Assembly (NCBI RefSeq): GCF_000517545.1 | Contig: NZ_BAIV01000023.1 | Location: 40,854-104,853, forward strand | Reading direction: 5' to 3' | Length of the DNA stretch: 64,000 bases | Source: Bacteroides reticulotermitis JCM 10512 | Lineage (GTDB): Bacteria > Bacteroidota > Bacteroidia > Bacteroidales > Bacteroidaceae | Shown: in pieces, positions 44,909-53,291 of the stretch | How positions within the stretch are numbered: the stretch's first letter is position 1 | Layout: every line of letters starts with the position of its first letter | Translations under genes and position numbers: made by a program | Notes under the pieces: model-generated | What the model saw: the letters and a program-made list of their open reading frames with translations, nothing else | Told to the model about the DNA's origin: nothing | The model's database searches: none

Positions 44909-45156
44909 AATAAGAAATTAATTAATTTATAAATTAAAAAAAAATAAAATTTCACTGTTAGATATATGTGCTTCTGTTCTCATATCCTCTCCTGTATAAC
45001 CTCCTTTTTTTAATACATTTTCATTTGCTCTATCTTTTACTTATTATTTGCAGCCTCCCTAATAACCCTTTAAGAATACCTGGGAAGCTGCATTATATTT
45101 CTGATTCATACTAAAAACATTCAAATAACGGAACATAAAAATTCCGGCTTCTCCCC
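44909..45156 (-). other. 5' leader of the surface lipoprotein gene
   Basis: A 248-base non-coding stretch between the start codon and the left inverted repeat. It would form a leader of about 275 nt if the promoter were in the ON position. It contains an imperfect hairpin (gcagcctccc at 45050-45059 with gggaagctgc at 45082-45091, nine of ten pairs) that could act on RNA stability or translation. No promoter of its own was found. Confidence 0.5.
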
Positions 45157-45178
45157 GTTACTTCGTAGGTAACGGGAA
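45157..45178 (+). repeat. left inverted repeat of the invertible promoter segment
   Basis: A 22-base sequence (gttacttcgtaggtaacggg plus aa) that is the exact reverse complement of 45434-45455. It contains an internal dyad GTTAC-N7-GTAAC, as expected for a tyrosine-recombinase core site with two binding arms and a 7-base crossover region. Confidence 0.9.
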
Positions 45179-45389
45179 AGCCTTTACACCTATCTGCTGG
45201 AAGCAGAATACATGAGATACTAAAAGAAAAACATAAAAAGTATTTTACCCCTGCTTTGAAGAAGTGGCAGGGGGTGGGAATTCATTGGCTAAAATTAGAG
45301 GTTAACAAAGCTCTAGGACAAGGAAATCAGATGTTTTATCTATTCTATTCTCTTTTTTAGTAGAATATTAAAAAAAAAAGTCAATTATG

Positions 45390-45421
45390 TTTGCTTGTTT
45401 TCAGAAATATTCTCATATTTG
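45390..45421 (+). promoter_or_regulatory. promoter inside the invertible segment, pointing away from the surface-protein operon (OFF)
   Basis: TTTG at 45390-45393, a 20-base spacer, then CATATTTG at 45414-45421, one mismatch from TTTG-N20-TAnnTTTG. It points right, towards the recombinase gene and antisense to it. If the segment flipped, the -7 box would fall at 45191-45198 on the minus strand and drive the lipoprotein and OmpA genes. No promoter was seen on the other strand of the segment. Confidence 0.75.
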
Positions 45422-45433
45422 CACCGTTGTAGG

Positions 45434-45455
45434 TTCCCGTTACCTACGAAGTAAC
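45434..45455 (-). repeat. right inverted repeat of the invertible promoter segment
   Basis: Perfect reverse complement of 45157-45178. The 255 bp between the repeats contains one promoter and no gene. The recombinase gene ends 10 bases further right. Confidence 0.9.
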
Positions 45456-45465
45456 AGACTCCCCA

Positions 45466-46403
45466 TCAAGGCTTTAATACCGAAACTGAGTTTATCACGT
45501 AGTCCAATACCCGCTTGTTTGCTTCATCAATTTTCTTATCACGGAAAGGCTTCAGATAGGTCTCAGTTACTACTATAGAGGAATGCCCCATAGCTTCAGA
45601 GATAATACCCGGATGAATTTCGCAATAATAAGCTGTAGTAGCCCAAGTGTGACGTGCGGTATATGAGCTTAATCTCTCCTGCAAACCTAACTGTTCTCCC
45701 AATAAAGCCAATTGGTAATTAAAACTACGCAAAGCTAATTGATACTCGCGGTAAGCTGCATCTGCACTTTTTACGCTCCGAAGAATCGGAAATAGATAAG
45801 GAGAAGAGGCATCTTGACTCATATAACGCTCCAACAAAGCCATTGCTTCGGTAGTTAGCGTTACTGACAACGGTCGGCCAGTCTTTCGACGACGATAAGT
45901 AATCACATTCCCACGCAGATCACTCTTACGAAGGTAAGCCAGATCTACAAAAGGTAAACCACGAAGCATAAACATGAGCATAAACAACTCATGTGTACGC
46001 TTAAGTTCGGCACGAACAATACTAGAAGATGAAGTTGAAGAGAAAACCTTTTGCAAGTCATCGTCCACCAACGCACGCCTACGATCTGCCGTGTGCCGGT
46101 ATAAACCGAGCGAAATAGGTGAGGCACATAATTGGCCTTCCGCCTATCTATGGCACGGTTATAGACAGCGCGCAGCGTACGCAAGTAAGTCGATACAGTA
46201 TTCCAACTGCAACCACGTGCACGAATGCTACCCTCGAAGCGTTTCAACCATTCAGGTGTTATCTCCTGAAAAGAAAGTCGTTCATTCCCCTGAAATGCAA
46301 TTATAGCATTTAAACTGCTATAATATACATGTGCAGTTCCCTGATTCCCATTTTCTCGTAGCTCATTGGCTACTTCCCGCATAAATACAATAAAATTCCC
46401 CAT
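45466..46403 (-). CDS. tyrosine site-specific recombinase, likely DNA invertase of the adjacent switch (apparent frameshift)
   Basis: Two frames rebuild one 312-residue phage-integrase-type recombinase. The N-terminal SAM-like DNA-binding domain (MGNFIVFMREVANELRENGN to YNRAIDRRKANYVPHLF) continues, after restoring one G near 46090 (minus-strand GGG read as GG), as RADRRRALVDDDLQKVFSS and the catalytic domain. Catalytic residues are the Arg in MLRGLPFVDLAYL, the Arg in SYTARHTWAT, the His in MGHSS and the nucleophilic Tyr in TETYLKPF. Bacteroides use such enzymes to invert promoters, and the position 10 bases from the right inverted repeat makes this the presumed invertase for the surface-protein switch. 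In the present orientation the switched promoter would make RNA antisense to this gene. Confidence 0.88.
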
Positions 46404-47306
46404 TATACTACTTAAATAAATAATGAAACAATTTTAGTCCTTACACCCTATTTACAAGAAAACTTGGGGCATAAAAACCAATTCATACACACCAAGAGAA
46501 AGTGAAAAACGCGTAATTGTCTATAAATATAAACAATTCAAAAGAGGAATACAATTATATTTGTAAATAAAGAATTGAAAACAATAGTAATGGAAGACTT
46601 ACTGAACATATACTTATCTGCAACATTAGTTAGAATGTTTATAAGAAATTATTAGCTATCAAGCAGGCTACAGCTGATTATCAAGTCACAGCCATATCGC
46701 CTACAAAGCACAAACATCTCATTTACAGGGTATAAATAGACTTCCAGTCTATCATCTCTTATCTTTTCTTTCCAAGATAAAAAATAACATACAGGAAGAT
46801 AGAGGTAGAAGAGACTCTCTAACAGAGTATCTTTTTTTTCGCCAGGGCATATCAATGAAGACGATAAAATCCGTAGCGATACATTACTTTCAGAAGCACA
46901 CAGCTAACAGACTGCGTATAGAAACAGAACGCAAAAGAAGAAAAAATAGCCAAACAACCCGCTTTTCTTTAAATATATAATTTATATTTTATCGTTTGTT
47001 ATAAGTCTGATGATAGCCTTACTTACCTACCGGTTAAAGACAGTTTAGCAGCGCAAAAAGGTCGATGGTTTAAAGTAGTTGTGGCAGTTGTATTGTGTTC
47101 AAGATTTCGGTTGGGAACAGAGGCAATCTACGGATGAACGTACGATATAGGAGAGTTAAAACTCGAAAGGAGTCGGCAGCGAATGAAAGTTTCTAATCAA
47201 CGTATAACATCAGGGCATCATGATTACTCTCCATACTTTCCCGAGTGACTCCAATCCGCTATGCTAATAAACGTCCTCCCCTACTAAATTAAGGCCTATT
47301 TACAAA
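46404..47306. other. 0.9-kb gene-poor region upstream of the recombinase gene
   Basis: No convincing gene. A TATATTTG box at 46556-46563 (plus strand) is followed by a 21-codon frame starting at about 46590; it could be the start of a small RNA or leader. The remainder is AT-rich with no repeat structure recognised. Confidence 0.45.
46556..46563 (+). promoter_or_regulatory. orphan -7 box
   Basis: TATATTTG fits TAnnTTTG, but no gene follows; the only product in reach is a 21-codon frame. Possible small-RNA promoter or chance match. Confidence 0.3.
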
Positions 47307-47355
47307 AAAGATGTAGCATTACTTTCTGAATTAAGAAATATAATGCTACATCTTT
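47307..47355 (-). terminator. terminator of the nusB-to-DUF5606 gene group
   Basis: A perfect 15-bp stem (aaagatgtagcatta at 47307-47321, taatgctacatcttt at 47341-47355) with a 19-base loop, 63 bases after the DUF5606 stop on the minus strand, followed there by TTTT. Confidence 0.8.
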
Positions 47356-47418
47356 AGCTCGTGTGTTACTCATTTATACGCAACACCGTATTTTATCTTA
47401 AGTTAAGAGAGCAAGGGT

Positions 47419-47859
47419 TTACTCTGCCTCTTTCACTTCTTCAGATTCGTCAGCTGGTTCTTCAGCTAATTTAAAATCTGTAATATCATTCGTAATCAAG
47501 ATATTGTACCAAGAAATTAACTTCTTAATATCGGCTACATAAACCCGTTCGCGATCAAAAGTAGGCAACACTTCTGCCAAATACTCACGAAGTTGTTCAG
47601 GAGTAGCTTTTTTCGGATCAATCGAGGCTTTTTCACCATTCTCTTTCTCTTTCAAAGAGCTCAGAACATCAGCCAAAGGAACCTCTTCATCGTCTGTATA
47701 CATTGCGATATCTGCTAATGAAATAACTTTCTCTGTTCCATAAGCCGGAGAACGTTTTTTATCAGCACTGATTGATTCTACAATCAACATATTCTTTCCT
47801 TGTGAAATTAGTTTGTACAGTCCAGGTTTGCCGGAGATCGACAAGATTGTCTTCAACAT
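47419..47859 (-). CDS. DUF5606 domain-containing protein
   Basis: A 146-residue protein beginning MLKTILSISGKPGLYKLISQGKNMLIVESI, with YGTEKVISLADIAMYTDDEEVPLADVL and a helical C-terminal half (KKATPEQLREYLAEVLPTFDRERVYVADIKKLISWYNILI), ending in an acidic tail. This matches from memory the Bacteroidales family DUF5606, regularly found after coaE. The N-terminal half looks like a small beta-barrel (SH3/PilZ-like); no function is known. A -7 box (TACCTTTG) with TTTG 18 bases upstream lies inside the end of coaE at 47904-47933, so the gene has its own promoter. Confidence 0.9.
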   Translation of the reverse strand: MLKTILSISGKPGLYKLISQGKNMLIVESISADKKRSPAYGTEKVISLADIAMYTDDEEVPLADVLSSLKEKENGEKASIDPKKATPEQLREYLAEVLPTFDRERVYVADIKKLISWYNILITNDITDFKLAEEPADESEEVKEAE

Positions 47860-47872
47860 AGTTGTTAATATA

Positions 47873-48500
47873 TTAATTTTTAATTGAGTTATTTTTTGCT
47901 GGGCAAAGGTAAGAATTATTTTTAGATAGCAAAGAGATTAGATTTAAAACCTGCGGGATTAGCGGTGTTTCACCATCATTTATCAGCACAAAATCGGCAT
48001 GTCCACGCTTCTCTTCGTCACTCATCTGCGAATCAATACGTTTCATGATCTGCTCCCGCAAAGCACCGTCTCTACGTACAGCCCTATCAACTTACGTGCA
48101 AAGGAGCGTACACCATTACTACATAATCAACCTCTTCCCTGAAGCCGGCTTCCACCAGAATGGCAGATTCGATTCCGATTAAATCATAGGTGTCGCGGCA
48201 AGCCGCCCATTTTCTAAAGTCGTCTTTTACTCGCGGATGTATAATCGCATTCACGGCCTTCGTATGATCCGGATGTCCAAACAAATAAGCAGCTAATAAA
48301 GAGCGGTTCAGCTCCCCATCTACCAAAATACCCTCTCCTACTAAAGCCGACAACTCGCGAATAATATACTCATCGGTACATGTAATTCGCTTTGATTCGA
48401 TATCGGATATATAGACAGGTACTCCCATGATTTCCAACAGGCGGGAAACAATACTTTTCCCACTCCCGATTCCACCGGTTATACCAATCTTAGTACTCAT
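47873..48500 (-). CDS. coaE: dephospho-CoA kinase (two adjacent apparent base losses)
   Basis: CoaE phosphorylates dephospho-CoA in the last step of CoA synthesis. The first frame (MSTKIGITGGIGSGKSIVSRLLEIMG) holds the Walker A loop GGIGSGKS and the family block IIHPRVKDDFRKWA, and stops after VVMVYAPLHV. The second frame gives REQIMKRIDSQMSDEEKRGHADFVLINDG. Restoring one G at 48088 and one at 48091 (aGGttGGat read as agttgat) joins them as APLHVRLDRAVRRDGALREQ, the expected lid sequence, for a total of about 209 residues. An essential enzyme with two losses four bases apart points to sequencing error. It overlaps the YbbR gene by 11 bases. Confidence 0.92.
47904..47933 (-). promoter_or_regulatory. 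promoter of the DUF5606 gene inside the coaE 3' end
   Basis: On the minus strand TTTG, an 18-base spacer, then TACCTTTG (47904-47911), close to the Bacteroidota consensus spacing. Confidence 0.6.
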
Positions 48501-49512
48501 CGGGAACTGGTATTTGCTCTATTAAGAAATCAACCTCCTCCGGTGTGAAACGTACTTGATTAACTCCATGTGGGATCGCTTTCAGCTTAACGGTATATTT
48601 GTCGGATCCGAGTTTCAATAATTCCTCATAAGAAACATTAATGACAAAGTCACTTGCTTTAATTCGCCGGAAACGCTTTAAGCCGACTTGGAAAGTAACT
48701 GTCACCTTGGAGGGAAAGGTACGCAATACCTTACCAGCAGGGAAATTAACCCCACGTAATGGAACTTCGACTGTTTTTTCGGTGTAGATATCAACAGGGA
48801 AAGTCAATTCGATCGCACCCGGAACAAACTTGGCGCCTTTAACATAAGCCAATGCGACTTGATTACGTATCGTATCCGATATATTCTCATACGCCATTCG
48901 TTGCGTAAAAGCTGTAGTTATGGTATCTAAGATATTTTTCGGAGCATATACCAATACAGAATCCGGTTTGTAAAGCGTATCGGAAACATAATACTGAGCA
49001 CCGGCCGACACTTCTCCTTGAAATCGCACAGGTACGCGCTTGGACTTTCCGGTAGAATAGATATAATCCAATGTATCGGGCTTTATAGAAAGCAATCGGG
49101 AAGAAGCACTCAACTGGCTCAGAATCTTCCTTTCAAACTCCGTCGCATAAATCCGCACATGATTCCCTCTTCCCTTATAATCGGCAAAACTCAAGCTCAC
49201 CGGAAAAAAGCTTTTTCCCAGCATATAATTCAGCAATACAGTTCCCTTATCTTTTACCCGAATCCGAAGTTCGGAAGGAGGCTCGGATGTGAGTACTACA
49301 TTGTTCGGGACATCTTTCAAGCGAACGGGAATGGAATACTCCGCTTCATAATCATTATTTAAGGTCTGCAGCAACCAAAATCCGGCAGCGATTAGGAAGA
49401 AAAACAAAAAGATTAAGAACTCTCTGCTTTTTTCACTAAGCAGAAAATCCTTAATCTTCTTGGATATCTTCAAATATATATGCTTAATATATTTACGATC
49501 AATCACTGACAT
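48490..49512 (-). CDS. YbbR-like domain-containing membrane protein
   Basis: A 340-residue protein with a basic N-terminus, one membrane helix (FLIFLFFFLIAAGFWLLQTL, about residues 33-52) and YbbR-type beta repeats, visible as VPVRFQGEVSAGAQYYVSDTLYKPDSVLVYAPKNILD and VEVPLRGVNFPAGKVLRTFPSKVTVTFQVGL. YbbR (CdaR) proteins in Firmicutes control the diadenylate cyclase CdaA; in Bacteroidota the role is less clear. The gene lies between yajC and coaE, the conserved order in Bacteroides. Confidence 0.87.
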   Translation of the reverse strand: MSVIDRKYIKHIYLKISKKIKDFLLSEKSREFLIFLFFFLIAAGFWLLQTLNNDYEAEYSIPVRLKDVPNNVVLTSEPPSELRIRVKDKGTVLLNYMLGKSFFPVSLSFADYKGRGNHVRIYATEFERKILSQLSASSRLLSIKPDTLDYIYSTGKSKRVPVRFQGEVSAGAQYYVSDTLYKPDSVLVYAPKNILDTITTAFTQRMAYENISDTIRNQVALAYVKGAKFVPGAIELTFPVDIYTEKTVEVPLRGVNFPAGKVLRTFPSKVTVTFQVGLKRFRRIKASDFVINVSYEELLKLGSDKYTVKLKAIPHGVNQVRFTPEEVDFLIEQIPVPDEY

Positions 49513-49529
49513 TGATTCATAGTTGCTTT

Positions 49530-49850
49530 TTATTTAGGCTGATTATTAGCAGCCGATGCATCCGCAAAAATAGAACTCTTATCTATTTTAATCTTAACGT
49601 TAGAAGCAATTTCAAGCACAACATGATCGTCATTAATTTCTTTAATAACGCCATGAATACCACCAGCTGTGATAACCTGTTGGTTCACTTGAAGTGATTT
49701 ACGGAAGTTAGCTACTTCCTTTTGTTTCTTATTTTGAGGGCGAATCATGAAGAAATACATGATAACAAACATTGCTATCAACATGATCCACATCATACTT
49801 CCTCCTCCGGCTGGAGATGGAGCTTGCATTAATACGGGCAATAAGTTCAT
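49530..49850 (-). CDS. yajC: preprotein translocase subunit YajC
   Basis: A 106-residue protein with a single membrane helix (MMWIMLIAMFVIMYFFMIRPQNKKQKE) and the family motif VITAGGIHGVIKEINDDHVVLEIASNVKIKIDKSSI. YajC joins SecDF in the inner membrane and aids protein export. The start has its own -7 box (TACCTTTG, minus strand, 49883-49890), so it may be expressed separately from nusB as well as by read-through. Confidence 0.95.
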   Translation of the reverse strand: MNLLPVLMQAPSPAGGGSMMWIMLIAMFVIMYFFMIRPQNKKQKEVANFRKSLQVNQQVITAGGIHGVIKEINDDHVVLEIASNVKIKIDKSSIFADASAANNQPK

Positions 49851-49882
49851 AAATAATCAGTTTTAGTTTCTACTTATATAAA

Positions 49883-49890
49883 CAAAGGTA
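49883..49890 (-). promoter_or_regulatory. -7 box of yajC
   Basis: TACCTTTG on the minus strand, 33 bases before the yajC ATG and immediately past the nusB stop. Confidence 0.55.
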
Positions 49891-50816
49891 TCAGTTTTTG
49901 GCTAACTTACCTTCTTTTTTCAATTGATTAACTATTCCATCCAATGTGCCATTAACAAAGCCACCGCTCTTGAAAGTACTATACAGTTTAGCGATTTCCA
50001 CATATTCATTCAACGACACGCTAACCGGGATATTTGGGAAACTCAAAATTTCCGCCAAAGCTGACTGCATAATGATTACATCCATAAATGCAATACGGTC
50101 TAATTCCCAGTTTTTCGTATTCTCGCTAATAAGGTGGCGATAGTAGTCGGCATTCAGAATGGTGCGACGGAAAAGACGGCGGGCAAATTCTTGATCCTCA
50201 TCATCTTTGAACTCCGGCAATAATTCTTGATTAGCTCCATTCTTCTCATCAAAACGTTTAATTGTTTTAAGCACGAAAGTATCTACAATTTCTTTATCAT
50301 CATTCCAATAAAGACTTTGATCTTCCAATACCTGATCCAAAGGATCGTTGTTAAACACATAGGTTTTATAAATCTTCCGCCATAATTCACGGTCAGCCTC
50401 ATAAGAGTTGTCTTCAGAAGCCATATATCTTTATAAATATCCGACTCTACAATTTTCTCATAAAACTCTTTCACAAAATCCTGATCGTTCGCCCAGGTTC
50501 TCTTCTGATTGGCGACGAATTGAGATAATTGCTTATTGACTTCTAACTGAGCAATAAACTTGTTTTCCACAAATTTCATATTGGGATACAATTCATCTTT
50601 GCTAGGTGCCAGTTTTGCTTTTGCCGTGTCAATGCGTTTTTGTGCATACTCTGTCAATGCTATCATCAGCATTAGCAAATAATTATAAAGGTCGTACGCC
50701 TTCGAAAGACTAAAGAATAATTCCTTCTCCGCTGAGTCTAGATTTTTACTGCCGTTCTGATAATAGGCATAGACGATCTGTATAATCTTAAGACGAATAA
50801 GAACTCGATTGATCAT
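49891..50816 (-). CDS. nusB: transcription antitermination factor NusB (apparent frameshift)
   Basis: Two frames rebuild one long NusB of about 308 residues, the size usual in Bacteroidales. The start is ATG 50816 (MINRVLIRLKIIQIVYAYYQNG), placed by a promoter at 50848-50880. The first frame runs to EKIVESDIYKD; restoring one T (minus-strand GAT-TAT) near 50427 joins YMASEDNSYEADRELWRKIYKTY and the NusB core LDRIAFMDVIIMQSALAEILSFPNIPVSVSLNEYVEIAKLYSTFKSGGFVNGTLDGIV. The protein binds boxA RNA with NusE/S10 for rRNA antitermination. An essential gene with a loss in a TT pair suggests a sequencing error. Confidence 0.93.
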
Positions 50817-50847
50817 AATTCTAATTAATACTGTTATTATCGAACTG

Positions 50848-50880
50848 CAAAAGTAGATATTTTTAGCGAGTCTACACAAA
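50848..50880 (-). promoter_or_regulatory. nusB promoter
   Basis: On the minus strand TTTG (50877-50880), a 21-base spacer, TACTTTTG (50848-50855): a full match to the Bacteroidota consensus, 31 bases before ATG 50816. Confidence 0.75.
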
Positions 50881-50926
50881 TAAATCACATTTTTTAATGT
50901 AGAAATTCAATCTCTACCCTTTTTCT

Positions 50927-50957
50927 TTTGACAGTTTAAAAAAAATATCCAATTTTG
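50927..50957 (+). promoter_or_regulatory. promoter of the PUR-family gene
   Basis: TTTG (50927-50930), 19-base spacer, CAATTTTG (50950-50957; one mismatch to TAnnTTTG). It overlaps an upstream ATG at 50955 and so places translation at ATG 50985. Confidence 0.6.
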
Positions 50958-50984
50958 AAGCCGATTATAAACGGACTGAATGAT

Positions 50985-51380
50985 ATGGAAGATTTTAAAA
51001 AGAAATTGAGTGCAGATGTTAACGACAGGGAGATTGTATTCTCTAAGTCTATTAAAGCGGGTAAACGTATTTATTATCTGGATGTTAAGAAGAACCGTAA
51101 AGACGAAATGTTTCTAGCCATCACAGAGAGCAAAAAGGTTGTAATGTCAGATGGAGATGATTCGCAGGTTAGCTTTGAGAAACATAAGATCTTCTTATAT
51201 AAAGAGGATTTTGAAAAGTTTATGTCGGGACTGACGCAGGCCATTGGCTTCATCAAGCTACAACAGCCTTGCGGCCAAGCCGACCAGAACAGTGAGATGG
51301 GTAGTATATGCGAGATACTGGATAAAAAAGTTAAAAGTGACTCTCTGGAAGGAGAAATAAAGATCGACATTGACTTTTAA
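50985..51380 (+). CDS. PUR family (DUF3276) DNA/RNA-binding protein
   Basis: About 131 residues from ATG 50985 (MEDFKKKLSADVNDREIVFSK). The PUR-alpha-like repeat is visible as IVFSKSIKAGKRIYYLDVKKNRKDEMFLAITESKK (about residues 17-51), with the second half SFEKHKIFLYKEDFEKFMSGLTQAIGFI. Bacterial members bind single-stranded nucleic acid as dimers. An acidic C-terminal tail (DKKVKSDSLEGEIKIDIDF) is typical of Bacteroidales copies. It is divergent from nusB and upstream of rplY, with separate promoters. Confidence 0.9.
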   Translation: MEDFKKKLSADVNDREIVFSKSIKAGKRIYYLDVKKNRKDEMFLAITESKKVVMSDGDDSQVSFEKHKIFLYKEDFEKFMSGLTQAIGFIKLQQPCGQADQNSEMGSICEILDKKVKSDSLEGEIKIDIDF

Positions 51381-51390
51381 GATCAGAACT

Positions 51391-51421
51391 TTTGATATTA
51401 AAAAAATAAATGGTACTTTTG
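51391..51421 (+). promoter_or_regulatory. rplY promoter
   Basis: TTTG (51391-51394), 19-base spacer, TACTTTTG (51414-51421): full consensus match. The leader is about 90 nt long. Confidence 0.75.
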
Positions 51422-51517
51422 CACCGCTTTTTTGCAACATCGTGTGGTTTAGCTACATCGTGTAATGGTGAATTAAGCAAAGTAACTTAATTTAGAGTAA
51501 CACAAAAAATCAAGAAA

Positions 51518-52108
51518 ATGAAATCAATTGAAGTAAAAGGAACTGCAAGAACTATTGCAGAACGCTCTTCTGAACAAGCTAGAGCTTTGAAATCAATCCG
51601 TAACGAAGGTGGTGTACCTTGCGTACTTTATGGAGGTGAAGAAGTTGTTCACTTTACTGTGGCTAACGATGCACTCCGTCACTTAGTTTATACCCCGCAC
51701 ATCTACGTGGTAGACCTAGTTATCGATGGCAAAAGAATAAACGCTATTTTGAAAGATATTCAATTCCACCCGGTAAAAGACTATATCTTACACGTAGACT
51801 TTTACCAAATCGACGAAGCTAAACCTATCGTAATGGAAGTTCCGATTCAGTTGCAGGGCTTAGCCGAAGGTGTGAAAGCCGGTGGTAAGTTAGCATTGCA
51901 AATGCGTAAGATCAAAGTAAAAGCATTGTATAATACAATTCCTGAGAAGTTGACTGTTAACGTATCTCACCTTGGATTGGGTAAATCAATTAAGGTTGGC
52001 GAACTAAACTTTGACGGTCTTGAACTGATCAGTGCAAAAGAAGCTGTGGTATGTACTGTTAAGCTGACTCGTGCAGCAAGAGGTGCCGCCGCTGCAGCAG
52101 CCAAATAA
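51518..52108 (+). CDS. rplY: 50S ribosomal protein L25/general stress protein Ctc
   Basis: A 196-residue CTC-type L25 with an N-terminal 5S-rRNA-binding barrel (MKSIEVKGTARTIAERSSEQARALKSIRNEGGVPCVLYGG, then LKDIQFHPVKDYILHVDFYQID) and a C-terminal TL5-like extension (MEVPIQLQGLAEGVKAGGKLALQMRKIKVKALYNTIPEKLTVNVSHLGLGKSIKVGEL), ending in an Ala-rich tail. It binds 5S rRNA in the central protuberance. The order rplY-pth-S4 protein is conserved in Bacteroides. A complex terminator-like hairpin separates it from pth. Confidence 0.96.
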   Translation: MKSIEVKGTARTIAERSSEQARALKSIRNEGGVPCVLYGGEEVVHFTVANDALRHLVYTPHIYVVDLVIDGKRINAILKDIQFHPVKDYILHVDFYQIDEAKPIVMEVPIQLQGLAEGVKAGGKLALQMRKIKVKALYNTIPEKLTVNVSHLGLGKSIKVGELNFDGLELISAKEAVVCTVKLTRAARGAAAAAAK

Positions 52109-52138
52109 TTAGCATACCTGTAAAGAGTATACTTACAC

Positions 52139-52200
52139 GCAGATTAATGCAGATTAAAGCAGATGTTCAATCTGCATTGGTTTGCGTTAATCTGCTTTTT
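52139..52200 (+). terminator. rplY terminator with nested repeats
   Basis: gcagattaa (52139-52147) pairs with ttaatctgc (52187-52195), followed by a T run; inside, the word gcagatt/aatctgc is repeated, giving alternative stems. Confidence 0.75.
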
Positions 52201-52223
52201 TATTTTCTAGAATCCTTTCATTT

Positions 52224-52793
52224 ATGATAAAGTATCTCATTGTCGGATTGGGAAATATAGGTCCCCAATATCATGAAACCCGCCACAACATTGGGTTTAT
52301 GAGTGTAGATGCATTAGCCAGAGTAAACAATGCACCTCCATTCATAGACAGGCGTTATGGGTTTACGACTTCTTTTTCTATCAAAGGGCGTCAACTCATA
52401 CTACTGAAACCCTCAACGTTCATGAACCTGAGCGGGCTGGCTGTTCGCTATTGGATGCAGCAAGAGAAAATCCCCTTGGAGAATGTTTTGGTCGTAGTAG
52501 ACGATCTGGCACTACCTTTCGGCACCCTGCGATTAAAAGGCAAAGGAAGCGATGCAGGCCACAACGGTTTGCGACACATCGCAACCACCTTAGGTACACA
52601 GGAATATGCTCGTCTACGGTTCGGTATCGGGAATGATTTTCCCCGTGGAGGACAAGTAGACTACGTGCTCAGTTCATTTACGGATGAAGATTGGCAGACT
52701 ATGGAAGAGAGACTGAACGCTGCCGGAGAAATCATAAAGAGTTTCTGTTTAGCGGGGATTGATATAACGATGAATCAATTCAATAAAAAATAA
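52224..52793 (+). CDS. pth: peptidyl-tRNA hydrolase
   Basis: A 189-residue protein. Diagnostic blocks: LIVGLGNIGPQYHETRHNIGFMSVDALA (about residues 4-31, containing the catalytic His and Asn), KPSTFMNLSGLAVRYW (about 60-75), VVVDDLALPFGTLRLKGKGSDAGHNGLRHIATTLGTQEYARLRFGIGN (about 91-138). It releases tRNA from stalled peptidyl-tRNA in the cytoplasm. It is followed after 4 bases by an S4-domain gene, so the two are cotranscribed. Confidence 0.97.
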   Translation: MIKYLIVGLGNIGPQYHETRHNIGFMSVDALARVNNAPPFIDRRYGFTTSFSIKGRQLILLKPSTFMNLSGLAVRYWMQQEKIPLENVLVVVDDLALPFGTLRLKGKGSDAGHNGLRHIATTLGTQEYARLRFGIGNDFPRGGQVDYVLSSFTDEDWQTMEERLNAAGEIIKSFCLAGIDITMNQFNKK

Positions 52794-52797
52794 GCAT

Positions 52798-53217
52798 ATG
52801 CCTGAAGCAAGAATAGACAAATGGATGTGGGCTGTGCGTATATTCAAAACGCGCACCATCGCTGCGGAAGCTTGCAAAAAAGGACGAGTCACAATCAATG
52901 GCTCACTCGTGAAAGCCGCTCGCATGATTAAGCCGGGGGATGTTATTCAAGTTAGGAAGCCGCCTATCACCTACTCGTTCAAAGTTTTGCAACCCATTGA
53001 AAAACGCGTAGGCGCCAAACTGGTACCTGAAGTAATGGAAAATGTAACGACTCCCGACCAATACGAATTGTTGGAGATGAGTAAGGTCAGCGGATTTGTT
53101 GACCGCGCACGTGGTACCGGACGCCCCACAAAGAAAGATCGCCGAAGTCTGGAAGGATTCACTACACCCGAATCCATGGATGACTTTGATTTCGACTTCG
53201 ACTTTGAAGAAAAATAG
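52798..53217 (+). CDS. RNA-binding S4 domain protein (Hsp15-like)
   Basis: A 139-residue protein with an S4 RNA-binding fold at the N-terminus: ARIDKWMWAVRIFKTRTIAAEACKKGRVTINGSLVKAARMIKPGDVIQVRK (about residues 4-54). The C-terminal part is basic (GTGRPTKKDRRSLEGF) and ends in an Asp/Phe tract (DDFDFDFDFEEK). E. coli Hsp15 binds free 50S subunits carrying nascent chains; a similar ribosome rescue role fits with its neighbour pth. Adjacent genes rplY and pth support a translation context. Confidence 0.9.
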   Translation: MPEARIDKWMWAVRIFKTRTIAAEACKKGRVTINGSLVKAARMIKPGDVIQVRKPPITYSFKVLQPIEKRVGAKLVPEVMENVTTPDQYELLEMSKVSGFVDRARGTGRPTKKDRRSLEGFTTPESMDDFDFDFDFEEK

Positions 53218-53238
53218 GTCCTTCCGACCCTTTTAGTA

Positions 53239-53287
53239 AAATCTCTCCCCGATTCGCCTGAGAAAGGAAATCAGGGAGAGATTTTTA
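53239..53287. terminator. bidirectional terminator between the S4 and HIT genes
   Basis: aaatctctccc around 53239-53249 pairs with gggagagattt around 53274-53284; T or A runs lie on both sides, serving both convergent genes. Confidence 0.75.
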
Positions 53288-53291
53288 GTTC

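Noticed and set aside
46652..46855. 67-codon minus-strand frame in the region upstream of the recombinase gene
   Set aside because: Contains a local inverted repeat (agatactctgtta/taacagagtatct-like) and no recognisable domain.
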